A DNA stretch of 37,556 bases from Bacillota bacterium (lineage in GTDB: Bacteria > Bacillota > Sulfobacillia > Sulfobacillales > JAIMBI01). A program made the position numbers and the translations under genes. Positions within the stretch are counted from its first letter, which is position 1. Every line of letters begins with the position of its first letter. The stretch lies in assembly GCA_021820465.1 (NCBI GenBank), contig JAKADP010000018.1, positions 1-37,556 on the forward strand. Direction: 5' to 3'. The notes beneath the pieces were generated by a model, which worked only from the letters and a program-made list of their open reading frames with translations, was not told where the DNA came from and made no database searches. This document shows, piece by piece, positions 7,864 to 16,894 of the stretch.

Positions 7864-9627
7864 ATGGCGGAGACACGCGGGGTCGCGTGGAAAATTGGCG
7901 GGGATCAGGGCGAAGGCATCGATTCCACCGGGGACGCGCTGGCCACAGTCGCGAACCGGATGGGCTACTACGTGTATGGGTATAAAAGCTTTTCGTCGCG
8001 AATTAAGGGAGGGCACACCAACTACAAGGTGCGCGTGGCGACGGTTCCCGTGGAAGCCACGACCGACACCACCGACGTGCTGGTGGCCCTCAACCAGGAA
8101 ACCATCGACAAGAATGTGGCCGAAGTGCCCGCCGGGGGGCTGGTGCTGGCCGACGCGGCTTTTCATCCGGTGCTGCCCGCCGGGCACGCCGGCGCGCATC
8201 TGATTGAGCTGCCGCTCACGCAGATCGCGAAGGAGCTGGGCTCGGTTCTCATGCGCAACATGGTGGCGGTGGGGGCCTCGGCCGCCCTGATGAACCTGCC
8301 GCTGGAGCCATTTCAGGACTACGTGGCGCGCCGCTTCGGCTCCAAGGGCGCCGCCGTCGTCGGGCCCAACCAGGCCGCGGTTCAGCGCGGATATGACCAA
8401 ATCCGCGCCGAGGCGGGGCATCTCACGCAGATTCGCCTGGGAGACCCTCACCCCGGCGACCGGGTGGTGATCACCGGCAACGATGCGCTGGCATTGGGCG
8501 CGCTGGCTGGCGGCTGCCGCATCATGGCCGCGTACCCGATCACGCCGGCCTCCGACGTGATGGAGGCGCTCATCAAGTGGATGCCGCTCGTCGGCGGGGT
8601 GGTGGTGCAGTCGGAGGACGAAATTGCCGCCATCAACCTGGCGATTGGCGCGGGGTTCACCGGCGCCCGCGCGATGACCGCCACGTCGGGCCCGGGCTTT
8701 TCGCTGATGCAGGAGGCGCTGGGGCTGGCATCCATGACGGAGACGCCGGTGGTGGTGGCTGACATCCAGCGCAGCGGCCCCTCGACGGGCATGCCCACCA
8801 AGCAGGAGCAGTCTGACCTGCTGCAGATGTTGAATGGCAGCCACGGCGAGTCGCCCCGCATCGTGCTGACGCCCAGCTCGATTCCCGAGGCGTTTGCCGA
8901 CGGGATGGATGCCTTCAACTTGGCCGAGCAGTACCAGTGCCCCGTGCTGATTGCGTCGGACCTGTCCCTGGGGCTCTGGACCCAAAGCGTCGAGCGGTCG
9001 GTTCTTGACCGCACGCGCGCTCCCATCGTGCGCGGCGCGATGGTGACCGAGCGCGATCTGGAGGACGTTCCCTCGGGCCAGTTCAAGCGCTATGCCCTCA
9101 CCGAATCCGGCGTCTCGCCGCGATCCGTGCCCGGCATGAAGCACGGCCAATTCCTCGCCACGGGCGCGGAGCACGCCGAGTCCGGCAAGGTGAGTGAGGA
9201 CCCGGCCAACCGCGTCCAGATGATGCAGAAGCGGTTTCGCAAGCTCGAGGGCTTTGCACGGGAGGGCGTGCGCCGCGAAGGACCCGCCGACGCCGACATG
9301 ACGCTCTTGTCGGTCGGCTCCACGGTAGGCATCCTGCGCGAGGCGGCGGGGATGTTGGCCGCCCAGGGCCATCGTGTGGGGCTGGTGTGGCTGCGCGTGC
9401 TCGCGCCGTTTCCCACCCGGGCCCTTATCGAGGCGCTCGCCGGATCGCGCCGCGTGCTGGTGGTGGAGCAAAACGCCACGGGCCAGGTGCTGAACCTGAT
9501 GCGGACCCACGGAATCGGCCACGAGCCCCGCTTTCACAGCTTTCTGAAGTACGACGGCGTGCCCTTCACCCCAGGCGAAGTGGTGCAGCAGGCGGCGGCC
9601 GTCCTCGATTTGGCGGAGGTGTTGTAA
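7864..9627 (+). CDS. korA: 2-oxoacid:ferredoxin oxidoreductase, alpha (gamma-alpha fused) subunit
   Basis: The large subunit of the TPP-dependent complex that oxidises 2-oxoglutarate (or a related 2-oxoacid) to its acyl-CoA while reducing ferredoxin. At 587 residues it is the fused type. The N-terminal gamma domain begins with 'KIGGDQGEGIDSTGDAL' and carries 'SRIKGGHTNYKVR'. The alpha (pyrimidine-binding) domain starts near residue 205 with 'GNDALALGALAGG' and 'AYPITPASDVME', then 'TSGPGFSLMQEALGLA'. I placed the start at ATG 7864 because GGGAGG lies seven bases before it; the open frame runs further upstream without homology. It is translationally joined to korB. KorA/B versus another 2-oxoacid specificity cannot be settled from sequence alone. 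Confidence 0.93.
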   Translation: MAETRGVAWKIGGDQGEGIDSTGDALATVANRMGYYVYGYKSFSSRIKGGHTNYKVRVATVPVEATTDTTDVLVALNQETIDKNVAEVPAGGLVLADAAFHPVLPAGHAGAHLIELPLTQIAKELGSVLMRNMVAVGASAALMNLPLEPFQDYVARRFGSKGAAVVGPNQAAVQRGYDQIRAEAGHLTQIRLGDPHPGDRVVITGNDALALGALAGGCRIMAAYPITPASDVMEALIKWMPLVGGVVVQSEDEIAAINLAIGAGFTGARAMTATSGPGFSLMQEALGLASMTETPVVVADIQRSGPSTGMPTKQEQSDLLQMLNGSHGESPRIVLTPSSIPEAFADGMDAFNLAEQYQCPVLIASDLSLGLWTQSVERSVLDRTRAPIVRGAMVTERDLEDVPSGQFKRYALTESGVSPRSVPGMKHGQFLATGAEHAESGKVSEDPANRVQMMQKRFRKLEGFAREGVRREGPADADMTLLSVGSTVGILREAAGMLAAQGHRVGLVWLRVLAPFPTRALIEALAGSRRVLVVEQNATGQVLNLMRTHGIGHEPRFHSFLKYDGVPFTPGEVVQQAAAVLDLAEVL

Positions 9628-10494
9628 ATGGCGACCTTGGCCGATTTCAAAACCAGTGAGAAGTCGTGGTGGTGCCCCGGCTGCGGCGACTTCGGGGTGC
9701 TCGCGGCGCTGCAGAAGTCCCTGGTGGCCCTAGACCTCGAGCCGGAGAAGCTGGCGATTGTCGCCGGCATTGGGTGCTCCGGCAAGATTGGCAACTACGT
9801 GAACGGGTACAACTTGCACGTGGTGCACGGCCGGGTCCTTCCGTCGGCCATGGGCGTGCGGCTGGCCAACCGCGACCTCACGGTCATCGGCGTGGGCGGC
9901 GACGGCGATGCCTACGCGATAGGCATGGGCCACTTCATGCACGCGCTGCGGCGCAACGTGAACCTGACCTACCTGGTGATGGACAACCATATCTACGGGT
10001 TGACCAAAGGCCAGTACTCGCCCACGTCGGACAGCGGCTTTAAAACCAAGACCACGCCGGCAGGCAACATCGAGGCGCCAGTCCGCCCCCTCACCACGGC
10101 GGTCGCCGGCGGAGCGACGTTTGTGGCGCAGGGCTTCTCCAGCTGGCAGCCCCAGCTGGCCGAGCTCATCCAGGCGGGCGTCCGGCACCCGGGCTTTGCG
10201 CTCATCAACATCATCTCGCCGTGCGTGACCTACAACAAGGTCAACACGTACGACTGGTACAAGCAGAACCTGACCAACCTGGCCAGCGACGACGCGTACG
10301 ACCCGACCGACCGGGTGGCGGCGCTGACCCGGCTCAACGCCACCGATGAGCTGGTCACCGGCCTCATCTACCGGGACCCCACTTCAGTGCCTTACGAAGA
10401 CCGGGTGGCCCACTTGGCCAAAGAGCCGCTGGCCCACCAGGACGGGCCCGTGGACCAAGCCGTGTGGGACAAAATCCTCGCGCAACTCGGGTAA
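9628..10494 (+). CDS. korB: 2-oxoacid:ferredoxin oxidoreductase, beta subunit
   Basis: The 288-residue TPP-binding subunit. 'WWCPGCGDFGVL' near residue 12 carries two cysteines of the beta-subunit cluster motif. 'GDGDAYAIGMGHFMHALRR' to 'DNHIYGLTKGQYSPTS' (about residues 90-135) is the diphosphate/Mg site, with GDGD and the N-x-x-Y-G-L-T-x-G-Q-x-S-P-T signature of KorB/PorB proteins. The ATG follows the korA stop with no gap, and GGAGGTG lies just upstream within korA. Low-potential electrons go to ferredoxin. In aerobes this pair often replaces or supplements 2-oxoglutarate dehydrogenase in the TCA cycle. Confidence 0.95.
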   Translation: MATLADFKTSEKSWWCPGCGDFGVLAALQKSLVALDLEPEKLAIVAGIGCSGKIGNYVNGYNLHVVHGRVLPSAMGVRLANRDLTVIGVGGDGDAYAIGMGHFMHALRRNVNLTYLVMDNHIYGLTKGQYSPTSDSGFKTKTTPAGNIEAPVRPLTTAVAGGATFVAQGFSSWQPQLAELIQAGVRHPGFALINIISPCVTYNKVNTYDWYKQNLTNLASDDAYDPTDRVAALTRLNATDELVTGLIYRDPTSVPYEDRVAHLAKEPLAHQDGPVDQAVWDKILAQLG

Positions 10495-10513
10495 GGCGCC
10501 CGGTTGGCCCTCT

Positions 10514-10537
10514 GCGCCCCCACTCCGGTGGGGGCGC
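10514..10537. terminator. Bidirectional terminator between korB and ctaB
   Basis: A perfect 10-bp GC-rich stem (GCGCCCCCAC/GTGGGGGCGC) with a TCCG loop lies midway between two convergent genes. Short pyrimidine runs flank it on the plus side (CTTCGCTT), but there is no real T-tract. Confidence 0.7.
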
Positions 10538-10561
10538 CTTCGCTTGTGGGCTGCGGCGGCG

Positions 10562-11443
10562 CTAGCGAATGCTGAGCACCATGGCGCCAAACAGGGCCAC
10601 CACGTAAATCAGAGAGAAGCCGAAGGTGCGCTTGGCCCACGCGGCGGCGGTGTCCGGCTCCCGGAGGAGGCGCACGGTGGCCAGCACAAATAATATCCCC
10701 AGCACCAGCGCGGCGCCGAGGTACAGCTCGCCCACCACGCGCGTGAAGTACAGCAGGACGCTTGCGACCAGCAGCAGAACCGCGTACAGAATCATGCTGC
10801 GCTTCGTGGGGGCGCCGCCCCGCACGACCGGCATCATGGGAATGCCGGCGCGGCGGTAATCCTCTTGGCGGTACAGCGCGAGCGCCCAAAAGTGCGGCGG
10901 CGTCCACAGCACAATCACCAGAAACATCAGCAGCGGCGCCCAGCCGAGATGGCCCGTGGCGGCCGCCCAGCCCACCACGGGCGGGAACGCCCCGGCCGCG
11001 CCGCCAATGACGATGTTCTGCGGCGTGCGGCGCTTGAGCCAAAAGGTGTAGACGAACAGGTAGAAGAGATAGCCCGCCAGGGCCGCGGCGGCGGTGAGCC
11101 AGTTGACTCCCAGGCCCAGGATGGGCACCGCCGCCGCCCCCATAGCCACCCCCACGAGCAGCGCGCGGCGAGCGGGAATGCGCCCCGCCGCCACCGGCCG
11201 ATCCTGCGTGCGCTCCATCAGGGGGTCAATGTCGCGGTCATACCACATGTTCACGGCATGCGCGCCGCCGGCCGACAGCCCGAGCCCAATGACCATCCAG
11301 GCCGTGATGCCAATCGGGGGAACGCCCCGGTAGCCCACCACCATGGCGCAGTAGGCAGTGATGACCAGCCACAGCACGATGCCGGGCTTCGTCAGCGAGA
11401 GGTAGTCGCGTGCGACACGCGAGCCTGTCGACGCTTCTCCCAT
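10562..11443 (-). CDS. ctaB: Protohaem IX farnesyltransferase (haem O synthase)
   Basis: An integral membrane UbiA-family prenyltransferase that adds a farnesyl group to protohaem, giving haem O for terminal oxidases. The 293-residue length is standard. The first Asp-rich motif 'NMWYDRDIDPLMERTQDRP' lies near residue 62, and the second region 'ALYRQEDYRRAGIPMMPVV' near residue 190. About nine hydrophobic segments are visible. GGAGGT six bases before the ATG supports the start. It stands alone here; no cytochrome oxidase or ctaA genes are adjacent. Its presence argues for aerobic respiration with an aa3- or bo-type oxidase. Confidence 0.96.
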   Translation of the reverse strand: MGEASTGSRVARDYLSLTKPGIVLWLVITAYCAMVVGYRGVPPIGITAWMVIGLGLSAGGAHAVNMWYDRDIDPLMERTQDRPVAAGRIPARRALLVGVAMGAAAVPILGLGVNWLTAAAALAGYLFYLFVYTFWLKRRTPQNIVIGGAAGAFPPVVGWAAATGHLGWAPLLMFLVIVLWTPPHFWALALYRQEDYRRAGIPMMPVVRGGAPTKRSMILYAVLLLVASVLLYFTRVVGELYLGAALVLGILFVLATVRLLREPDTAAAWAKRTFGFSLIYVVALFGAMVLSIR

Positions 11444-11486
11444 GCTGCCACCTCCGCCGCCTGCTGGCGCCCACTTGGTCGCGCTG

Positions 11487-11492
11487 ATTATA
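11487..11492 (-). promoter_or_regulatory. Extended -10 promoter of ctaB
   Basis: On the minus strand a perfect TATAAT is preceded by TGG, which makes an extended -10 element (TGnTATAAT). No -35 is recognisable, as expected for that class. The ATG is about 44 bases downstream of the box. Confidence 0.6.
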
Positions 11493-11661
11493 CCAACTTG
11501 CCTGCTCCACCGCGCTTTCTAGCGCCGCTCTTCGCCGGACTGCCCGGCTATATGCGCCGTTGGAGCCAGAACAGCGGACCCATCGGCCACCGAATTAGGG
11601 TCGAACGGCGCTGGCGCCGTTCGACGGCTCCGAAAGCGCCGCCACTTCTGAGCCAGTGCTC

Positions 11662-11690
11662 AGGACACCCGCGGCACACTGCGGTAAAAT
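11662..11690 (+). promoter_or_regulatory. Promoter of the XPB helicase operon
   Basis: AGGACA (11662-11667) and TAAAAT (11685-11690) are spaced 17 bases apart. The predicted leader is about 60 bases and contains the AGGAGGG Shine-Dalgarno at 11745-11751. Confidence 0.55.
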
Positions 11691-11757
11691 ACGCTGATAA
11701 CTTGCGGACCGAGGCTCGCCTCTCAGTTGCCCGTCCGCTGCCGCAGGAGGGATTGGC

Positions 11758-13488
11758 ACGGGACCACTCATTGTGCAGAGCGACCGCAGCATCCTCCTCG
11801 AGGTGGCGCACCCGGAGGCCGAGGCCGCCCGGGAAGTGCTGGCCAGCTTCGCCGAGTTGGTCAAAAGCCCCGAGCATCTGCACACCTACCGGCTGACGGC
11901 GCTGTCGCTGTGGAACGCGTCCGCGTCGGGACTGGCGGCCCCCGTGATCTTGGGCGCGCTGGCCCAGCACTCGCGCTACCCCGTGCCACAGGTGGTGCAG
12001 GTGTTCATCACCGAGCAGATGGGCCGCTTCGGCCGCCTCGTGCTGCGGGAGGCGCAGGGGGACCTCTACATCGAGGCGGACCACCCGGCGCTGTTGACCG
12101 ACCTGCTCAACCGCCCGGCGCTGGCCGCCTATCTGGGCCAGCGCGTCTCCGACCGGCGCGCCGCCGTGGACCCGATCTACCGCGGGGTGCTCAAGCAGGC
12201 GCTGGCGAAGCTGGGGTGGCCCTTAGACGACCGCGCGGGCTTTTCGCCCGGGGCGCCCCTGCCGCTGGCGCTGCGCGCCATCGACACGACGGGGCAGCCG
12301 TTCCAGCTGCGCCACTACCAAGCGGCGGCCGTCAACGCATTTTGGGGTGGTGGCCGGGCGTCGGCCGGAAGCGGCGTCATCGTGCTGCCGTGCGGGGCGG
12401 GCAAGACGCTTGTGGGGCTGGGGGTCATGGAGCAGGTCCAGACGCACACGTTGATTCTCACCACCTCCGTCGCGGCGCTGCACCAGTGGCGCCGGGAGCT
12501 TTTGACGCGCACGACGCTCGGGCCCGACCAGATTGGCGAATACACCAGCGGCCACAAGGAAGTGGCCCCGGTGACGCTCACCACCTACCAGATGCTGAGC
12601 CATCGGCACCAAGGCGCGTACCCCCATTTCCCCGTCATGGACCGCGCCGACTTCGGCCTCATCATCTACGACGAGGTGCATCTCCTGCCGGCCCCCATCT
12701 TTCGCCTGACGGCGTCGCTGCAGGCACGGCGGCGCCTTGGCCTCACCGCCACCCTGGTGCGCGAGGACAACCACGCCGAGGACGTCTTCAGCTTGATTGG
12801 CCCTAAGCGCTTTGACATGCCGTGGCGGGAGCTGGAGCAGCAAGGGTGGATCGCGCCGGCGCTGTGCCACGAGATTCGGGTGGACATGCCCGCCGCCGTG
12901 CGCGACGCATACGCCGCGGCCGAGGATCGCGACCAGATTCGGATCGCGGCGGAAAACCCCGCGAAGCGAGCGGTGGTGGATGAGCTGTTGGAGCAGCACC
13001 GCGATGACCTCGTTTTGGTGATCGGGCAGTATCTGACCCAGCTGGAGCAGCTGGCGGCGCATTTATCGGCGCCGCTCATCACCGGCAAGACGCCGCTGGC
13101 CCGCCGCGAGGCGCTGTACGAGGCATTTCGCCAGGGCGAGCTCAGGCGGCTGGTGGTGTCCAAGGTGGCCAACTTCGCGATCGACCTCCCCGATGCCAAC
13201 GTCGCCGTCCAGGTGTCGGGCACCTTCGGCTCGCGGCAAGAAGAAGCGCAGCGGCTGGGGCGGATCTTGCGGCCCAAGTCGAACGGGGGTCAGGCGTACT
13301 TCTACACGGTCGTGAGCCAGGACACCGTGGAGCTGCAGTTCGCGCAAAAGCGCCAGCTCTTTTTGACCGAGCAGGGATACCGCTACCGGATTGGCCATGC
13401 CTCGGCGGACGGGCTGCCGAAGGACAGCACGCCGGTGATTCCGCTGGCGGGGCGCGCGGGCCATGCCGATGCCGCGGGCCGCGACTAA
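11758..13488 (+). CDS. XPB/Ssl2-like DNA helicase
   Basis: A superfamily 2 3'-5' helicase of the bacterial XPB type, about 576 residues. Visible motifs: Walker A 'LPCGAGKT', motif II 'IIYDEVHLLPAP' (DEVH), 'LGLTATLVREDN' containing the RED triplet diagnostic of XPB, and the C-terminal RecA domain with 'VQVSGTFGSRQEEAQRLGRILRPK'. An N-terminal XPB damage-recognition-like region precedes Walker A. The first normal start is GTG 11773, but AGGAGGG then lies over 20 bases away. ACG 11758 sits seven bases after GGAGG and would restore the 'GPLIVQSD' N-terminus typical of actinobacterial XPB, so I chose it; no ATG/GTG/TTG occurs between the upstream stop (11698) and 11773. It probably functions in DNA repair or recombination with the next gene. 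Confidence 0.93.
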   Translation, partial: TGPLIVQSDRSILLEVAHPEAEAAREVLASFAELVKSPEHLHTYRLTALSLWNASASGLAAPVILGALAQHSRYPVPQVVQVFITEQMGRFGRLVLREAQGDLYIEADHPALLTDLLNRPALAAYLGQRVSDRRAAVDPIYRGVLKQALAKLGWPLDDRAGFSPGAPLPLALRAIDTTGQPFQLRHYQAAAVNAFWGGGRASAGSGVIVLPCGAGKTLVGLGVMEQVQTHTLILTTSVAALHQWRRELLTRTTLGPDQIGEYTSGHKEVAPVTLTTYQMLSHRHQGAYPHFPVMDRADFGLIIYDEVHLLPAPIFRLTASLQARRRLGLTATLVREDNHAEDVFSLIGPKRFDMPWRELEQQGWIAPALCHEIRVDMPAAVRDAYAAAEDRDQIRIAAENPAKRAVVDELLEQHRDDLVLVIGQYLTQLEQLAAHLSAPLITGKTPLARREALYEAFRQGELRRLVVSKVANFAIDLPDANVAVQVSGTFGSRQEEAQRLGRILRPKSNGGQAYFYTVVSQDTVELQFAQKRQLFLTEQGYRYRIGHASADGLPKDSTPVIPLAGRAGHADAAGRD

Positions 13489-13524
13489 GACCGCCGAAGG
13501 CGCGGGAGAGAGGGGGCTTGGGCC

Positions 13525-15333
13525 ATGATCGAGAGGGCCGCCGCTGTTGGCGGGTATCAGCCCACGGAGGGCTGGCGGCAGTGGGCACGCCACGCGTCGG
13601 CCGAGGACCGCGCGCGGCTTGCCGATGCCGTGGGCGAGCGCTCCACAGACCCGGAAACCTTGGCAGCCCGCCTGTCCCGGTCCGACTACTTGGCTGATCG
13701 CCTTCGCGCGCTCTCGCCCGAAGCCGCTGACGTGCTGTGGCAACTGTGGATCGCGGGCGGCCAAATACCCGTGGAGTCGGTCGTCCGCACGGAATCCACC
13801 GGCTCGGCCGTCAAGCACCTCGCCGATGTCGGGCTGGTCGCACAGCTCACCCACAACTTCTACACCCAGTCGTACGCCTATCCCGCCGAGGCGCACGCGC
13901 TGGTGCGCCGCCTCATTGCCGCCCCCCGCCTAGCCCAGCGCGCGGCGGTCGGGACGCCACCGGTCCCCGAGCCCCTTCCGGCCAATCCGGTGTGGCTCAC
14001 GGACCTGTTTCGGCTGCTGGCCCAGGTGCGCTGGCAGGGAGCCCGGCTCACCCAGCAGGGTGTGCTGTACAAGCGCTGGGAGCAAGCCACTCAGGCCCTG
14101 CTGACGGGGGACCATCCCGCCTCCCCCGAAGCGCGCCTGTCGACGGCCATTCAGTTTGCATCCTATGCCGGCCTGCTGGTGACGGACCCCGCGCGGACGG
14201 GCCTGCACGTCACCACGGGCGCCCCCGAGTTTTTTTCCGCTCCGCCGGCCCACCGCTGGCAGCGATGGAGCCAGTTCGTCGCCCACCAGCTGACCGCCAT
14301 GCCGCTGGGCACGCTCATTGGGGATAGCCTCGCCGCACTGCCGCCCGGCGCCACCCTCACGGTCCGCGACTGGATGGAGCTGGCCGGCGCCGGACGGCCC
14401 GCCCCGGTGCAGGAGAATCTCATGCGCTTGGCGTCGGCCACAGTGAATCGGGGGGTGGCGCTGGGCTGGCTCACCGTGCGAGACGGGCGGGTCCAGCTGT
14501 CGGCTGAGGCCCGTGCCGTCGCCGACGGCCGGTTCGCACCCGAGTCGCCGCCGAGGGCCATCATGGAGCCGACGGGCGACATCATGGTGCCCAAGGAAAC
14601 CCCGCTCGGCCTGCTGTGGTCGGCCGAGGAGGTGCTCACGCTGCACCGGGCGGACGTGGTGTGGATTTACCGCTGCGACACAGCGGCCCGCGAGCGGGCG
14701 CACGACTATGAAATTTCGGCCGATGACATCCTGCGGCGGATTCAGACGCTGCTCACCACCGACCTGCCGGATAACGTGGCCGCCGACATCCGCGATGGAT
14801 ACCACCGCAATCTGGCCGTCCGGGTCTTGAACGCATCGGTCGTCACGGTGCGCGACCCGGCGGCGCTGCCGGCTCTGAAAAAGGTGCTGGGTCCGCTGGT
14901 GGCCGAACAGGTGGGAGACCGGGTGCTGCTGGCGGCGCCCGGGGCCGGCAGCCGGCTCTTGAGCCGCATCAAGAAGGCCGGCCTGACCAGCCGCAAGGAC
15001 GTTGAAGATGCGGGCACAGAGCTGGTGGGGGGCGACCTCGTGCCTCGGCCCCCCCGCCCGAGCCCCCCGCCGCGAGGGCCGTACCAGGTGGCGCTGCCAT
15101 CGGGCAGCGCGGCTCAGCTCGTGGAGCTGGTGGTGCGCGGGGCGTGGGGCACCGGCCACGCCGTGCGCCTGCACTACCGGAGCGGGCACGCCCCGGCGGG
15201 GCCCAGCGCCAGCATTGAGATGGTGGTGCACCAGCTGGACCGCCGCACGGTGCGCGGGCTGCGCACCGATGTGACCCCGCCCCAGTGGATCACGGTGCAT
15301 CTCGATGCGATTGACCAGGCCGATCTGGCCTGA
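13525..15333 (+). CDS. Helicase-associated (XPB/Ssl2 N-terminal-like) protein
   Basis: A 602-residue protein of the 'helicase-associated domain' type that accompanies bacterial XPB, as Rv0862c lies beside XPB (Rv0861c) in Mycobacterium tuberculosis. The N-terminal half is helical and winged-helix-like. The recognised domain lies at about residues 345-480, with 'MEPTGDIMVPKETP', 'VWIYRCDTAARERAHDYEISADDI' and a last helix at 'RLLSRIKKAGL'. A proline-rich linker (PRPPRPSPPPRGP) follows, then an 80-residue tail ('VRLHYRSGHAP') that loosely resembles a WYL-type fold. It lacks helicase motifs, so it is probably a partner. The start is ATG 13525 with AGGGGG upstream. It is 36 bases after the helicase, in the same operon. 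Confidence 0.85.
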   Translation: MIERAAAVGGYQPTEGWRQWARHASAEDRARLADAVGERSTDPETLAARLSRSDYLADRLRALSPEAADVLWQLWIAGGQIPVESVVRTESTGSAVKHLADVGLVAQLTHNFYTQSYAYPAEAHALVRRLIAAPRLAQRAAVGTPPVPEPLPANPVWLTDLFRLLAQVRWQGARLTQQGVLYKRWEQATQALLTGDHPASPEARLSTAIQFASYAGLLVTDPARTGLHVTTGAPEFFSAPPAHRWQRWSQFVAHQLTAMPLGTLIGDSLAALPPGATLTVRDWMELAGAGRPAPVQENLMRLASATVNRGVALGWLTVRDGRVQLSAEARAVADGRFAPESPPRAIMEPTGDIMVPKETPLGLLWSAEEVLTLHRADVVWIYRCDTAARERAHDYEISADDILRRIQTLLTTDLPDNVAADIRDGYHRNLAVRVLNASVVTVRDPAALPALKKVLGPLVAEQVGDRVLLAAPGAGSRLLSRIKKAGLTSRKDVEDAGTELVGGDLVPRPPRPSPPPRGPYQVALPSGSAAQLVELVVRGAWGTGHAVRLHYRSGHAPAGPSASIEMVVHQLDRRTVRGLRTDVTPPQWITVHLDAIDQADLA

Positions 15334-15378
15334 GGGGGTCACATAGATTTTGCCTGCTGAGAGGAGCCTCGAGACGTC

Positions 15379-16383
15379 ATGAGGAGGCGCTACCGATTTC
15401 GCCCCCGCTTGCTGTTGTCCATCGTGGTGGTGCTGGTCCTGGTGGGGATGCTGCCGCGGATCCTGGCGCATCGTGCCCCAGCCACGCCGTCGGCGGCGCC
15501 ATCGCCCCACGTGGGCAAGCCCGCCGCCGCACCGCCCAGCGCGCCGCTCATCGAAGCCGGCTCCTGGCACCGCGCCGCATGGAGTCTGTCAGCCCCCGCC
15601 CGCGGCCAAGCCGCCACCGTCGGCGACGGAGACCTCATCCTGGCGGGAGGCTTAGACGCCACGTCGTCCAGTACGGTGCAGGCCTATGGCCCCAACCGCC
15701 TTGCCGTCTCGCTGCCCACGCCCGTGCATGATGCCGGAGCGGTGGTCACCGGCGGGGACCTCATCCTGTTTGGCGGCGGCACCGTCGCGCCCGTCAGCAC
15801 GGTGCAGGCTGTGCCGCTCGCCGGGGGCGGCACCGTCCTGAGCCCGGCCCCCCTGTCCGAGCCGCTGTCCGATCTCACCGCCGTCACCGTCGCCGGACGC
15901 ATCTACCTGGTGGGAGGGTATACCGGCACCGTCTACAACGACAAAGTGTTTCAGTGGACAGCGGGCCAGGCCCTGTCGGTCGCGGCGGTGCTGCCCGTCG
16001 GGCTCCGGTATGCGGCCATCACGGTCGACGGCTCCCAGATTGTCGTGGCGGGGGGCCGCACGCCGACCGGCGAGTCGGCGGCCGTCTACGCCGTCAACCC
16101 CGTCACCGGCCAGGTCTCCACCTGGCCGTCGCTACCCACGCCGCTGGCCTACGCCGGCGCCGCCGTGCTGTCAGGCCGCCTCTGGGTGGTGGGGGGCCAG
16201 ACGCCGAGCGGCAACAGCGCCGCCTCGTATGTGTATGACGCGGCGACGAAAACCTGGCACCCGGGGCCCAGTCTGCCGCTGGCCACCACCGACGGCACGC
16301 TCACCGCGTTTCACGGCAAGCTGTGGTACGCGGGGGGCCAGACGGCGCAGGGGATCACCGCAGCGGTGTGGGAGTTCCCCTAG
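15379..16383 (+). CDS. Membrane-anchored Kelch-repeat protein
   Basis: A 334-residue protein with a basic N-terminus (MRRRYRFRPR), one hydrophobic helix (residues 11-30, 'LLLSIVVVLVLVGMLP') and a Pro/Ala-rich spacer, then six Kelch-like repeats. Each repeat has the double-glycine beta strand: 'LILAGG', 'LILFGG', 'IYLVGG', 'IVVAGG', 'LWVVGG', 'LWYAGG'. Six repeats make one complete six-bladed propeller. The protein is most likely held outside the membrane by an uncleaved signal anchor. A binding partner cannot be named. It follows the helicase pair at 45 bases and may be co-transcribed, although a functional link is not evident. Confidence 0.85.
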   Translation: MRRRYRFRPRLLLSIVVVLVLVGMLPRILAHRAPATPSAAPSPHVGKPAAAPPSAPLIEAGSWHRAAWSLSAPARGQAATVGDGDLILAGGLDATSSSTVQAYGPNRLAVSLPTPVHDAGAVVTGGDLILFGGGTVAPVSTVQAVPLAGGGTVLSPAPLSEPLSDLTAVTVAGRIYLVGGYTGTVYNDKVFQWTAGQALSVAAVLPVGLRYAAITVDGSQIVVAGGRTPTGESAAVYAVNPVTGQVSTWPSLPTPLAYAGAAVLSGRLWVVGGQTPSGNSAASYVYDAATKTWHPGPSLPLATTDGTLTAFHGKLWYAGGQTAQGITAAVWEFP

Positions 16384-16402
16384 GGCGGAGCCCCGCGCGG
16401 CG

Positions 16403-16894
16403 TCAGCCGGCCGGCGGGTTGGGCCCCAGCGCGCGGGCGCGGGGCACCATGGCCGCCAGCCGGCCGGCCATGAGGGCCACCAGGTACAGCGGCAGGCTGG
16501 CTTCCAGCAGCCGCGCATTCGTCACATGAAACACGGCATCCAGCGCCAGATGCAGGCCCAGCGTCCCGAGATAGATCGCCACCGTGCCCCAGCCTCCCGT
16601 GCTGAGCACCTGCCCCCCCGGCCCCCGCTCCATCCGCACCGCCCGACCCCGCACGTAGCCCGCCACCAGGGCAAACGCCGCCGTGCCGGCGGTGACCCCC
16701 ACCTCGCTCGCGGTGAGCCGCATCGGGGGCCACGCGACGGCGGTCAGCACGGCCAGCACGATGGGAGTCACCACCGCCCGCTCGAGGCGAAACACCCGCG
16801 TGCGAAACTGCCGGGACAGCGCCCACAGCACGACCAGCCCCATGACGAGCGCCTCGGTGGCTCCCGCCCCCGGCGCTCCGGATCCGATTGGCAC
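16403..16894 (-). CDS. CcdC/DUF1453-like membrane protein
   Basis: A 163-residue protein with about four hydrophobic segments. The pattern 'LWALSRQFRTRVFRLER' after the first helix resembles the basic loop of CcdC-like proteins (PF07301), but the match is loose. The longest frame opens at GTG 16915; AGGAGGAGG fits GTG 16894 at six bases, so I start there. It is the last gene of a minus-strand run beginning at the guanylate kinase. Its stop is 20 bases from the stop of the Kelch gene. Confidence 0.6.
   Translation of the reverse strand: MPIGSGAPGAGATEALVMGLVVLWALSRQFRTRVFRLERAVVTPIVLAVLTAVAWPPMRLTASEVGVTAGTAAFALVAGYVRGRAVRMERGPGGQVLSTGGWGTVAIYLGTLGLHLALDAVFHVTNARLLEASLPLYLVALMAGRLAAMVPRARALGPNPPAG

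Larger units (their letters stand above)
11444..11757. other. Divergent promoter region of ctaB and the XPB operon
   Basis: There is no gene here. The region is less GC-rich in patches and contains promoter-like elements facing both ways (listed separately). A stretch around 11580-11650 is unexplained. Confidence 0.5.

Noticed and set aside
7735-9537. 600-codon minus-strand frame opposite korA
   Set aside because: Histidine- and arginine-rich antisense shadow of the well-supported korA gene.
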